From positions 1,116,001 to 1,180,000 of the forward strand of contig JAECYW010000023.1 of NCBI GenBank assembly GCA_023014335.1: a DNA stretch of 64,000 nucleotides. Direction: 5' to 3'. The notes under the pieces were generated by a model. The model saw only the letters and a program-made list of their open reading frames with translations. It was not told the DNA's origin and made no database searches. Numbering within the stretch: position 1 is the first letter of the stretch; each line of letters opens with the position of its first letter. The DNA comes from Galerina marginata. Taxonomy: Eukaryota > Basidiomycota > Agaricomycetes > Agaricales > Galerinaceae. The translations under genes and the position numbers were made by a program. This document shows positions 1 through 11,405 of the stretch, in pieces.

Positions 1-194
1 GCTCGGACGACCGATCGATACGAATATGGGAGGCACCTCCACCTGGTGTCTACGTGGCCGAGCATCCGATAGCGGAGCCTTCGCGTCCGTCAGCTTCAGC
101 CCTTGTCGAGAACGGCAAAGGGAAAACACGACAGCGACTGAGTGGAAACGGCGTGGGCTCCGGCAGCACACCGTATAGTTCTACTCGATTGTAA
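1..194 (+). CDS. C-terminal end of a WD40-repeat protein (cut by window edge)
   Basis: An open frame runs from base 3 to a TAA at 192-194 and is already open at the window edge, so only the last 63 codons are present. It begins with SDDRSIRIWEAPPPGVYV, which has the D-R-S-I-R-I-W pattern that closes the last blade of many WD40 propellers, and ends in a Ser/Gly-rich tail. The family call rests on this one blade; the specific protein cannot be told. The nearest confident neighbour downstream is Elongin-A on the opposite strand, so the two genes converge. Confidence 0.5.
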   Translation, partial: SDDRSIRIWEAPPPGVYVAEHPIAEPSRPSASALVENGKGKTRQRLSGNGVGSGSTPYSSTRL

Positions 195-1167
195 CAATCG
201 TGGCTGAGGCTGGTCTCAACAACCAGACAACGTTCTCCTCCGGTGCATTTACCGTTCCAATGTTTTGGATTTACGCCTTGCTCGGCGCTTCTTTTGCGAC
301 AGTGTCAGATGTTGCATTAACTACCTTAACCATGTTCTCCAAGCATCTTCCCTTCAGTCCTTGACCATGACTCACTTCAGTGCTTTCTTATCCATTGCAT
401 CGTTTCACATCACTCACTCCTCACGAACCATTATTTCCCATTCACACTTGTCTCTTTTTTGCATAGCATCACCTCCAGCAACTGGGACTTCTTTGTCGTA
501 CCTCATCCCAATCATTCTACATTGTATAGAAAGCACTATTCTTATCTACATCCAGCTTTGGTTAGACTTACAACCATTCATGTTGGTTTGACGAACGTCA
601 ATCTACCTGACTGCCGAGACCACCTGTTGCCGAAGTTGGAACACCTAAATCCATTGCGCAACTCATTCTTTATCATTAGTAAAATTTGAAATGTAATCGT
701 AATCGGTTTCAGTGTAAATAAATTGAAGCATCTTGTAAGGGCACCATCTTTCATCCCTTCCATTAGATCTAAAAGAGCGAGTGTACGGTAAATATAACGA
801 CTGCTGGTCAACCTATGAGAAAAAGGACACGTTGGATATAATAAATAGACCTAGGAATCCCTCAAAATAAATTTCTGACAACTTAGTTGACTAGTATCAT
901 CACTGTGAATCCAGGCCAAAGGAGGTAAGTAAACCGGTATTATGGTACTTCTACAGTATAAACTAACGGCTACAATTCGGGCAGAGAGAACGCTTCTTCT
1001 CCGCGATCGAATATCGTGAAGTTCGTACAACGTACAACAGGAGGATAGGAAATGAATAAGTGAGAAATTGTGAAGCTTGGTGTGGGTGTCTCTATCTGAT
1101 AAGATAGCGGTGGTAATATCCGGAAAGGCGTTACTTGTGTTAGTACTTGAGATGATAGGAATTGCGG
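195..1167. other. intergenic spacer, no gene seen
   Basis: This lies between two convergent 3' ends. Open frames at 265-591 and 459-689 have no recognisable composition, intron structure or domain, and I treat them as chance. Confidence 0.6.
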
Positions 1168-2470
1168 CTATACCGGACGCTGGGGGGGAATCTTACGTCT
1201 GGGCACGAACAAAGACGCCATTGGGTCCTTTTTCGTGGTTATAGGGACTTTTGAGTGAGTCCGTGGAGATTCTGCCACCGACCACGATGGCGTAAGACTA
1301 TCTCCCGACGGAGATACTGGGACAACCGTAGTAGTAGGCTTATTAGGGGGTTCCGTTCGAGGCGGAGGCGGTGATATTGACGTCGAAATAGAGGTCCCCT
1401 TATTCGGAGTAGTGGTATGCGATGCAGTGGATGTTGAAGGCAGAGTAGAAGACCGCCGATGCAACACTGTATTAACTACAACACGGCTCCCTGTGGTTGC
1501 CGAGGGTGTAGAGGGCAGAGCTGCACCAGAGGAATGGGGGAGGACTCGGTAATTCTTGAAAGTCGGCATTGGCGGCAGGACACGTGCACTGTACGCTCGC
1601 TGAACCTTGGAGGCGTCAGATTTGATCTTCTGGAACAATGTCTTGGGCGGTGCGTTCCCTAGGTCGATTAAGCTTCGTGAGTTTCCTGAAGTTGAAATAA
1701 AACCGGCAACAATTAGAGGCCTTACATGTCGTTCGTGGGCGTTTTGCATCGGGGATGCGGTCGGTGTACTTGACTTCTTTTTCTTTTTTTCGTTCGTCGG
1801 CCTCCATACGTTGGGTGCGAAGCTTTGATCCCACCTCCTCAATTCGCTTTGCTTCCGCGTCTTGGAGAGCCTTACAAGGTAGGGTCAATGGCAAATTTTG
1901 ATGGGATAGCGCAGTTAGCCTTACGAAAAAACGGGACTTCCATGAATCTGGTTCCTGTGGGCCATCGTCAAAAGAATATCGCTCAATTGTCATTAAACGA
2001 TATTTTCGGAAACACAAATCTTTCCATATTTCTGAATTATTCATAAAGAATGTCAGAGAAATATGCCAAAAGTATAACAAAAAAATCTCATACCTGGCGT
2101 GTCTTTTCGGAGGTGCTGAAGCCCTTGTTCAGCAGAGAAGTGGCAGCATGGAGACTAAGTGGACTCACCGGCGATAACTGCTCGAAGTGGATGAGTTGCT
2201 CTGGAGTACACCGTTCTAGGATGGGTTTTACAAGTGAGTATGTCAGGTCATCCCCTAAGCTGTAGATCGCTAGAATTACACAAAGAAGTTATAATTTGAC
2301 ATCGTTCCTAAACACCGCTGTTGACATACAATCGACTTGGGCCGCCGCAGCTTGGAAAAGGTGACAATTAGCACTGACGACCATTACTTCTGGGGCAATG
2401 ACTCACCTCTTTGGCAAAGTTGTACAAGAGTTAGTACGCGACGATGGTGACCATCTTGTTCCTGTTCCAT
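1168..2470 (-). CDS. ELA1: Elongin-A, RNA polymerase II transcription factor SIII subunit A
   Basis: Elongin-A is a nuclear transcription-elongation factor and the substrate receptor of an Elongin/Cullin E3 ligase. Six exons fit: 2470-2407, 2269-2169, 2115-2094, 2031-1925, 1870-1726 and 1658-1168. They total 930 nt, giving 309 aa with an intact frame. The N-terminus has RRVLTLVQLCQR, then SLGDDLTYSLVKPILERC and TPEQLIHFEQLSP, the BC-box/F-box-like part. It continues with TPEIWKDLC and the signature SFDDGPQEPDSWKSRFF, then the basic helix with KYTDRIPDAKRPR. The C-terminal half is Pro/Ser/Thr-rich and ends KKDPMASLFVPRRK, a tail I associate with fungal members. Exon 3 is only 22 nt; leaving it out would break the frame. 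The gene is head-to-head with the Gti1/Pac2 gene across about 1 kb. Confidence 0.9.
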
Positions 2471-3479
2471 TGTAGTTAAGGAGAGAAAGTGTGGGGGTGG
2501 AGGGAGCCTGAGCAGCGATGTCGCCGTTGAGCTGGTAAAACGAGTCGGTGATGGCCATATTTCCCAATCGGGTTGTCAATCAGAACGGCCCGAAAACAGT
2601 CCGATTGTTACACCTTCCACTTTCATTCTTCTTCGGTAAGTCTATTTCTTGCTGACTGAAGCAGAGACGACAGTAGAGCCATCACGTCCCGAAAGCTTGG
2701 AAGGCTTTCGTCCTTCATCTCTATACTTGGGGTGTCAGGTCGCCGCACTCCCTACTATTCCCTGGCATCCCTGGAGGGACAAGCCTTTTTGTGTCACCTG
2801 GACTCTGCCCAGTGTACGATATTAACCGCGGTTACTACTTACAACATAACATAAGGTCTCTGGTCGCTTACTCAAGGCCGAAAAGTCCTCCGCCTCGGGG
2901 ACGGTAAACTGCAGCTCTTCAGCTTCTTTTTGTATTCTAATCCGGCTCGGTCTTCACTTGTTTTCCTTTTCTTGGGAGTCCGTCAATCATTTTTCTTTGC
3001 GTGGGTGACTATATAATACGCTCAGTACCAGTCACCGAAACAGCGGGCCACCTCATCTATTCATTTCAGCATGATACGGCGCTGTGTCAGACTCTTGTTC
3101 TGGCATTCTTCTTGACGTTGGACCACCCTCGGCTACGATTGGGGTTAAAATATCCCTCACCCATTTTCAGGAAATCCAAAGACACTAATGGACCGCCTCT
3201 TTCCCATTCCCAGCCGTAGGGACAGAGATATCCACGTGTTGTTAACTTCGCTCCGAATGCTTCACAGGGGCATCCGTACCAGATCCATGTCTTTGTATCT
3301 CTATCCATGGTCATCGCGGAGAATACGATTTTTCCGTTCGCTGGCTACTAACGAGTAATGTTCAATCTGTTTCGGATTTTCTGCATCAAACCGTGTACCT
3401 CTCACGAACGAAAGTTTGGATTCGCGAGTCCAGCAGTATAAAAGGTTCCCTTCGAAAATGTCAACTCTTCACTCTTACC
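2471..3479. promoter_or_regulatory. divergent promoter region, Elongin-A / Gti1-Pac2
   Basis: About 1 kb separates two divergent start codons, so it must hold both promoters. A clear TATA-type site, TATAAAAG, lies at 3437-3444, some 36-43 bp upstream of the Gti1/Pac2 ATG, which would imply a very short leader. I see no ORF here with protein-like structure. Confidence 0.45.
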
Positions 3480-4428
3480 ATGCAACAAGCCACTCACCAA
3501 CGTCTTCATGTTAGAGACGCCCATGATGCTCACGTCATCTTTGAGGCTGTCCGCCAAGGCTTTCTTACACCTGTTATCCGACGCCTCAACGAGATGGAGC
3601 GGGGCATGCTCATCCGGCCAGGAGCCATTTTCGTCTGGTTTGAAAGCGAAGACGACAGTGGATTGAAACGCTGGACAGGTTAGACCTAACATTTTACTGG
3701 CCTACTATCTGAAACCTACCCACTTTCTTAGATGGCCGCGTTTGGGGACAAAGTCGTATGCGCGAGGTGAATTTAGCATTATCTAGACCACCCGAATCTT
3801 GCTAATCATGGGTGTTCGTTAGCCGTATCTCTTCTATGACGAAAAAATGCCATATGACGCCGCTCAAGCCGCGCACGAAGCCAACCGGTAGGATTACTTC
3901 AGCTATTAATTACTTGACTTGAACGCTAATATTAGCTACAGTGCGCCTGCCTTTCGCTTCGTCGATGGAGTGGCTCGTCCAGGGCCTTCGTCGTCAGCAT
4001 TATCACATCAAGATAGAGCCACAAATCATCACCCTGGACTAGTTAAACAAGCGTATTCCGCTTGGGTCTTACCAAACCCTCATTCGAGGCCACAGAAATG
4101 GCATCTCACCGCGTACTTCACCTACGCTGATCTGCCGCATTTACCGACAATTGATCATGACCCCATGCTCCGAACCATAATCGTACCTTCTGGGATCTAT
4201 CGCACTGGTAAGGCGCGTTCTAGAAGCGACGACGACGAGCCTTCTGGAAGCGGCAGCCGGTCACCTCACCATGACTCTAACCCATATACGTTGTTACCGT
4301 CGTTGTCGACAATTCATTCTAGTGTCGGAGCACACTTACCTAGCCCAACACCGTCGCGAACGCCCGGTACGCGACTTCCTGAAGATCAACGTTTAATTCA
4401 AATGTTAAACTCGCGACATGTCAAATGA
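3480..4428 (+). CDS. Gti1/Pac2 (WOPR) family transcriptional regulator
   Basis: Gti1/Pac2/Wor1 proteins are fungal DNA-binding regulators of morphology and sexual or nutrient switching. Four exons (3480-3678, 3732-3766, 3823-3887, 3936-4428) give 792 nt and 263 aa. The first WOPR half reads HVRDAHDAHVIFEAVRQG, then RRLNEMERGMLIRPGAIFVW and ESEDDSGLKRWTDGRVWGQS, then PYLFYDEK. The second half is GLVKQAYSAWVL followed by WHLTAYFTYADLPHLPTID and MLRTIIVPSGIYRTGK. Both conserved boxes are complete. The tail is short and Ser/Pro-rich. An in-frame Met at 3393 exists upstream, but family members begin just before the HVRDAHDAH box, and the TATA site lies downstream of 3393, so I start at 3480. Target genes cannot be inferred. 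Confidence 0.9.
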
Positions 4429-5250
4429 TATCAATAGCCATGTACTTATGTATTTATCTAGCTCGGAATTTATTTCATTCATTATCGACTGTATGTAACC
4501 CGTTGTATGCTTTGGACTTGTAAGTTACAGGATTTCCTCAAGTTGTCGCGTGGATAGGATCTATTTTTTGCGTCCATAAAAATAGAGTTACATGTTCTGT
4601 GATCTGTTTTAATTGCTCGTCCCACGATTCAAAAAACCAAACTTTTTTATGGCCCAAGTCGAAAGCGTGTACTGTTTGAACGGTACGGAAGTCTAAAAGT
4701 ATCGACGATCATGTGAGAAAGACACTTGCAATAGTCATACCGAAGGTTGAGGTCCGCCTTCGAGCGCTACTTTGTTGACTTAGAGACAGCGTGGAACTGC
4801 GAACGCCTAAATGCAAGTATGCAGGGCCGAGCTTCGACACAGAGGTGTAAAACGGACACAGTATCTTTCCATACAGTTCACATAGCGAGTCGATCGAGGC
4901 TGGCTATTGAAGATAAGAGTCGGGTGTTATTCGACAGTATGATATAAAAAAGAATCGAGAACAGAATCGTAGCTGCGGCTTTCCTGGCAGGTGCATTCAT
5001 TCCTGGGGCACGACTGAGGAGAGGGACCCACGCTCAAAATGCAAGACAAGATCTTTCCATAAAGGATGCCATCCGACAAGTTTGTTTCCAGCGATTGCTG
5101 CAATCTACTCAATGTAGGAGGGTTCCCAGGGGTGCTCAAGGGTTGGCAAGAGTTAAATCGCGAAAAAAAACTAACTGCCAGTCAGATAAAAAACACATAG
5201 ACGAATGTAGAACATGGAGTAGAAACAAGCGCACTTCTTCCGAGGATACA
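4429..5250. other. intergenic spacer between convergent genes
   Basis: This AT-rich 0.8 kb lies between the 3' ends of the Gti1/Pac2 gene and cwf18. The small ORFs at 4747 (+) and 5139 (-) have no family features. No gene seen. Confidence 0.6.
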
Positions 5251-5906
5251 TCATGAATCATCTTCGTCGTCCGATAACGCCTCCGAGGCGCTTTGTTGTT
5301 CCTGTGCTTTCATGGCACCTACGAGGTCGTCTGATTCGCCCTTTTGAGCAGCAAGGCGTTGACCTGGTAAAACTATGAGCAAAACTGTTTGACAAGCAAA
5401 CGTTAACCTACGGATGAGGGTATGTATTGCTTCCTGCGTCCGTCTTTCCAGCTTGGACAATTTTTTCTCCATCTCACGCTTCAAGTCCCAATTCGGTCGT
5501 TTTGGGGCAATGTTAAAAACATCCTATGTCACCTTCAGAGGTATTCGGTGTAGAGGGGATCCCCGAGTACGTACCAGTTCCTGAGCCCTTCGTTTCTCAT
5601 CGTCAGCAATGATCTGTTCTGCAAGACCTTTAACTTGGTTTTCGACAGTGTCCTCCATTACGACATCTTCCTGGGTACGTTTTCTCAATGTCCGAGACTC
5701 GGGGTCAAAATTGCGGTTCTTAATGAGCGGCTCAACGACTCTGCGAATGAGAAAGTAGGACGTAAGTATCTTCTGTTCGAACAAGCCGAATATATTGGAA
5801 TTACACACCCATTGTCATCTACCGCTTCTCCGGCTTTCCTCTTTCTTAAAGCTATTAGCCGTGCCTTTCGTGCTTCCGAAGCTTCTGCAAGAGACATTTT
5901 GTTCAA
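5251..5906 (-). CDS. cwf18: Pre-mRNA splicing factor Cwf18 (CCDC12-like)
   Basis: Cwf18/CCDC12 is a small coiled-coil protein of the Prp19-associated, Cdc5-containing spliceosome complex. Four exons (5906-5809, 5740-5575, 5523-5412, 5363-5251) give 489 nt and 162 aa in frame. It starts MNKMSLAEASEARKARL and continues with the family hallmark EPLIKNRNFDPESRTLRKR. Next come QVKGLAEQIIADDEKRRAQEL, then DVFNIAPKRPNWDLKREMEK and LERRTQEAIHTLIRQRLAAQ. The end is acidic (SDDEDDS). All three introns are 50-70 bp. The start codon lies 183 bp from that of GUF1 on the other strand, so the two genes share one compact promoter. Confidence 0.92.
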
Positions 5907-6089
5907 GAAAGGGATAGAACTTGGTCGAGGGCGTCGCGGTATTAAGCAAAGTTCTAATAACCGGAGGCTTTTGACGGCAGAAGACTAAGAATGCGTGAGA
6001 TTGAACTGACTAAGCAATGATCGAAACTTTCGCGTCGGCGACTTGTCTCGACGCGCCAGCTATATATCCCCCCTGCCTTCGGCCTGTGT
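5907..6089. promoter_or_regulatory. bidirectional promoter, cwf18 / GUF1
   Basis: Only 183 bp separates the two divergent ATGs, so both core promoters and both leaders must fit here. A TATATAT run lies near 6061. No further site is certain. Confidence 0.5.
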
Positions 6090-9000
6090 ATGCAGTCTGT
6101 CTGGCAGAATGCTTGCTTGCGAGCCTTGGAGCGGTCTCTGAGCCGGCATAAACCCGGCCATTTTACGAAGAGGTCCTTCAGCATATCCTCGTCATTGCAT
6201 GCCTCGAAACCCACGGTCCCTACGATGGAAGACTTTCCATGCGACGCGATACGGTGAGTTGCGCCTTTGACTGGGAATTAATGGGTAACTTACTTACTTT
6301 GTGCAGGAACTTCTCTATCATTGCTCACATTGGTACGGAACTATGGATGTTCTCGAACAGGTGGGAACTGATTTCGTGAATTTGAAGATCATGGCAAGTC
6401 GACTCTGGCGGATCGGTGAGCCCTATACCTTGGTTCTATTATTCATATTTACCTGCTCCTTGATAGATTACTCGAGGTGATAAATTTACCAGTAGACACG
6501 AAAAAATATACCTTGACTAAAATGAGATACAGTTGACCGGTACAATTCAGAAGAAGATTTCAGGCGGAAAAAATGAACAAGTCTTGGACAAGCTGAAGGT
6601 TGAACGTGAACGTGGAATCACAGGTTAGCTTCGAAATTATGTGGAGGTACTTAGCTCATCTATAACAGTCAAGGCTCAGACTGCAAGGTCAATTGCATTC
6701 TACCTTGATAAACCGGTGACTGCCTAAGTTAACTTTCGACTCTAGCATGATCCACAGGGTCAACGGCAAAGATTACCTCTTGAATTTAATTGACACGCCT
6801 GTATGAACCAGTTATACTGTATTCTCTTTCTTTCGGTTTACTCACACTTTTCTTCAAGGGCCATGTTGATTTTGCTTGGGAAGTGTCGCGTTCTCTCGCT
6901 GCATGTCAAGGGGCACTACTCCTCGTACACAAGTTTTACCTTCGGACGATACGCCGTAATAATTCTTTGGTTTTTTTTTTTAAAGGTGGATGCTAGCCAG
7001 GGAGTTCAAGCTCAATCTATATCTGTCTTCCATAATGCAAAAGAACGAGGACTTAAAATTATCCCAGTTTTGAACAAGGTTTGTCCCGATATATATAAAT
7101 ATATACTACTGTGATTGTTTCTCATGTTCTCGTTAACAGATCGACTTACCAGCTGCCCAGCCCGATCGAATAGCTGCCCAAATACAAGCTACATTCGGAA
7201 TCGATCCTACAGAAATCTTGCATATTTCTGCGAAAACGGGCAAAGGTATTGAAACCGTACTAGAGGCAATAGTTCAACGAATTCCTTCGCCATTGGCCAA
7301 AGCCGATGACCCATTGAAAGCTTTCCTCTTCGATTCGCTGTGGGAGCCTTCTTTTTTGACTGGTAGACTATCTTCCACGTCTAACTAATTTCCAAAGGTA
7401 TGACAAATATCGGGGAGTAATCTCATTAATCAGTATCCAGGGGGGAATTCTTCGAAAGGGTGAGTCAGGTTGATCACTCTTTTTTTCTTTCTTTTCACCA
7501 AAGTTTTACTCAGGTGATAAAATTGCGTCGTTTCATACGCGCAAAAAGTACGAAATTACTGAGATAGGAATCATGTATCCGGAAGAAGTGCCTACCAAGA
7601 GTCTGAACCCTGGTCAAGTTGGTTATATTGCGTGCAATATGAAGCAATCTTCTGAAGGTAGTTTCGTCCTACCCTTCTCAAAGGGCTCAATTCACACATT
7701 AGTACAGCCCATATCGGGGATACCATCCACCGAGTAGGCGAGGTAGTGGAACCCATGGCTGGTTTTCAGCCCGCAAAAGCCATGGTGGGTCGTCACCCAC
7801 AACAACGTTATCGATTAATATTTTTAATTCTGTCTTGTCGGGTGAAAGGTTTTTGCTGGCGTGTATCCCATTGATGGCAATGACTTCCCAAAGCTTGAAG
7901 AATCCATAAACAGGGTAAGCTGTATGTTAGCATTTGACCCGACCAACGAAATTAATCTATTTATTCTCAAAGCTCACGCTTACTGACAGGAGCGTCACTG
8001 TTCAGAGAGAATCCTCCTCGGCACTTGGGCAAGGATGTCGTCTAGGATTCTTAGGTACACTGCATATGGATGTCTTCCGCCAGCGTCTTGAAGACGAATA
8101 CGACGCTAATGTCATTATTACCGCCCCGACGGTGCCTTATAAGCGTGAGTCCGGTTCACGTTCCGAAAATTAAATTTTAAATGAATTCGAATCGTTTATT
8201 CAGTGGTATACAAGGACAAAGAGGTAATCATCAGTAATCCGACGGATTTCCCTGACGTAGGAGATATGGGCATACGTGTGAAAGAGATCCAAGAGCCGGT
8301 AGTCAAAGCTTCAATCATTGTCCCCGAAGGTACGCGACAACGTATATCCAGCTCCACCCAGCTGACTCTTTTTTGACATGCAGAATATTTTGGTGACATG
8401 ATGGAACTATGCTATTCTCATCGAGCGGAAGAGCTAGACCATCGGTACCTTGATTCTGGGACCACATCTGCAAGGATTATGCTGAATTGCATCATTCCAT
8501 TGAGCGAAATCGTTACGGATTTCTTCGACCAACTGAAAAGCCGAAGCTCGGGGTTCGCAAGCTTTGAGTGAGCTCTTGGTTTTGTTCCGAAGACGTACAT
8601 GTGTTCAGCCTATCTAGTTACGAAGACGCTGGATACAGAAAGAGCGATTTGGCCAAGGTAGATTCAATTGGTTTCCAGCAGAGTGGGTTAGCATTGAATT
8701 TTTGTAGATGACATTCTTATTGAATGGAAAACCGGTGGACGCCCTGGCTTTGATTGTTCATCGTTCAGCCCAGGATACCGTAGGCCGACAGTGGGTAAAG
8801 AAACTTCGTATGTAGATTATTTTTGTATCAGCAGGCCAACGACTAATAACATAGCTTCAGACAAAGTTATTCCTCGTCAACTATTCGAGGTACCGATTCA
8901 GGCTGCAGTCGGAAAGAAAGTTATTGCTCGAGAAACCTTGAAGGCCATGCGGGCGGATGTTACTGCAGGTCTATATGGTGGTCACTATGAGCGCAAGATG

Positions 9001-9105
9001 AAACATCTGGAGAACCAAAAGGAGGGAAAACGGAGAATGAAGAAAATGGGATCGGTTGACCTTCCTCAGGAAGCCTTTTTCGAAATTCTCAGCAACAGGA
9101 ATTGA
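6090..9105 (+). CDS. GUF1: GUF1, mitochondrial LepA/EF4-type translation GTPase
   Basis: GUF1 is the mitochondrial homologue of bacterial LepA (EF4), a ribosome-bound GTPase thought to help mitochondrial translation under stress. Twenty exons sum to 1,968 nt, giving 655 aa, with every junction checked. The start at 6090 gives [20 protein letters not shown], a basic, Ser/Arg-rich mitochondrial targeting sequence. G motifs: G1 as [16 protein letters not shown], then ERERGITVKAQT, G3 as [17 protein letters not shown], and G4 as NKIDLP. Domains II-V follow, including GRVVEP-like spacing, RQRLEDEY and [10 protein letters not shown]. The LepA-specific tail includes [20 protein letters not shown] and the [19 protein letters not shown] motif. 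Exon 4 (6467-6476) is 10 nt long. The gene converges on eIF2B-beta, 135 bp away. Confidence 0.96.
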
Positions 9106-9240
9106 GACGCTGGCATTTCAAACCCATTGTTCCGATTGGACGTAGGCCACATACATTATCAATGCTATATAATACCCGGGCGCCCAGACTGTGGGGGAAG
9201 TTCTGCCTGATAGGATCTATTTTAGTGTGTTTTTTTCATT

Positions 9241-10679
9241 TTAGAGTTCATTATCTTCATCGTCATATGTCTCCTTCAAAAGTCTAAAGGAAAAATATCG
9301 GCAACTGCAAGGAAGATCATCGAAGGCAGGAAAAATACCGGTATATTGATGATGGAGGATGGTCGCCACTGGGTGAAGATATCAGACAGTTGGCTCTTCT
9401 CTTAAAAGAAAGAACTTACTCATTGGTGATGTATGCAACGATCAATTCGGGTTGAACATAATCGTAATATGGGTTTACGACATCGACCTTATCAACCAAA
9501 TCTCCGTTCTCAAATCCGAGGACGTCACTTGGATTTCCGAAGTCCAATGCACCATATTCATGGTACAGATTCCATAGAGGCGTGAGTTTGAATTGTCCTG
9601 CACATACAACAACCGGTGTGCTGTGTGCCCGTGCTGCTGTAGCGGCCATTAAGGATCCGCTTATCGCAAACATTCCCCCATTCGCCAAAATTACATGAGC
9701 ACCAAGGATGACCTTGTTCACACGAGACATGAGGGCGAATATGGACGAATCAGGGACGAGAAAGGTGGATATTCCTGATGAGGACAGGGATTTGGCCATT
9801 TCTTGTCCGTCGTATCTGTTACGCAACTTGAGTACGGCTAGACAAAACTTTAAGCGGACGGACGGACGATGGGGCAGTTTCTGCAACGATGACAGAGAAA
9901 TTCCGTACATGCGCTGCCGCCTTCAAGAAGTTTTCAACCGTTTTTGACATACCAAGTGTCAAAATAATTTCACTGCATTATCGTTCAGACTTGAACTCCA
10001 AGTTTCAGAGAGGCTTACTCAGAGTGAATATGGTCCTTCGCATTTTTAGAGATATTATCGTACACTGTTTCCAGTTCGTCGAGAACATCTTGAATAGCCT
10101 CCATGAGTACGGGCTTCAAACCTCTAGCAAACGAGTCAGGATCGTCAGGATCGTTCTCCCTGAGTGTTCCCCTCGCTTCTGATTTCTGAGGGGCGATCTG
10201 TTTTCTTGGTTGACCCTGAAGCACGAACTTGGATATCGAGAAGGACGTGGTGGTGGTTGTGGCTGGCTCCGCTCCGCGTGTAGCAGCATGCGATTCCTCT
10301 CTTATATGATGCAGAACCTTTCTGACAGTGTTACCAACAGAGTGCTCTTTTTATTTGGCCAGATTAGCCTGGCTTTGCTTGACGGATGCAGAGAAATTCA
10401 ACACACCCTTTGGTTGAGCACCCACAAGTCTCCGCCCCACATCTCTAAGAATCGCTACCAATTGTTCTAAATTTGAGAACCTAGCTTTCGAGATAACTTG
10501 ACGCAAGACAAGCAATGTTTCAAGTGCAGTAGCTCTTGAACCAACGACCTGCCTAGTAATTGAGGCACTTAAGGAACAAGGATCGTGGCTCCAATCGCAA
10601 GGACTGACCGCCGCCTAAGTTTTGATGCGAGGATTTCTACAGAGCGGTGAGCCGCAGCACTGCGCGGTTCTGATACCAT
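9241..10679 (-). CDS. GCD7: Translation initiation factor eIF2B subunit beta
   Basis: eIF2B-beta belongs to the regulatory (alpha/beta/delta) part of the guanine-nucleotide exchange factor that recharges eIF2 in the cytosol. Seven exons give about 371 aa, within the family range. The start at 10679 gives [16 protein letters not shown], leading to [20 protein letters not shown]. Later landmarks are [52 protein letters not shown] and [15 protein letters not shown]. They continue with [20 protein letters not shown] and [12 protein letters not shown]. The last two exons are tiny: [11 protein letters not shown], then [13 protein letters not shown] and stop at 9241. A weakly conserved linker lies between residues about 100 and 150. 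Confidence 0.93.
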
Positions 10680-11405
10680 TTTTATGCTGAAAATGAGCCC
10701 AATAAACGGAAGCGAGTGTGCACCAGTGGTTGTGGTGTTCTAAGTGTGGAAGCGAGTCACAAATTATTGTTGTCTCGTTTTGATCTGCAGTCCGATTTGG
10801 GTAATCAGGCACCAATTGTCAATCAATATTCAAGATGGCTCAGCATCATCACTTGTAATGAGAAGATCCATAAAAAAGAGTAAGTAATCGAGGCTACGAA
10901 CTAGCTGTCTTGTCGCTATTGCCTTCAGATAGCTTTGAAAATTGTTGACTGACATTTTGTTCGCCAAACTGCCAGTGATTTATCATTTGAGAGGCGCGAC
11001 AAGCTTGGAGGCTGGGGAGCATCCTAATTGCCTGTATAATTCCTGAATTTTGAAAAATATCATACCATCGTCTTGATTGCCTACAGATTGGGCCTTGGGG
11101 CATGACTAAGATCCTTCGCCGCATTACGAAGCGTTGAAACAGATCGGCGTCTGTCTTAGGGACACAACAGTACACATGAAATGACCTGAACCGACATCTA
11201 CATATTCATCCGCACACTGTGCCGGTAGTTGTCGAGCCTTGCCAGTGTTTTCGATCGGGCACTGTACTTATGAATGGAAAATGGGTTTATGAATAGAGAA
11301 ATACCTTTCAGTTGCTCAATGGATTGAGAAAAACAAAATTCAAAAATATTGCTCGCAAACCTTTAGATTTACTACGCCTCATACATTGTCTTCCTTGAGC
11401 CGATC
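10680..11405. other. intergenic spacer between two minus-strand genes
   Basis: This 726-bp stretch holds the promoter of eIF2B-beta and the 3' flank of the tryptophan synthase gene. A 93-codon minus ORF at 11175-10894 has no recognisable features. No gene seen. Confidence 0.6.

Noticed and set aside
265..689. Two overlapping plus ORFs near the window start
   Set aside because: They have no domain, no intron structure and a composition typical of AT-rich intergenic DNA.
3393..3479. Upstream Met for the Gti1/Pac2 gene
   Set aside because: The extra residues do not resemble the family and the only TATA site lies downstream of it.
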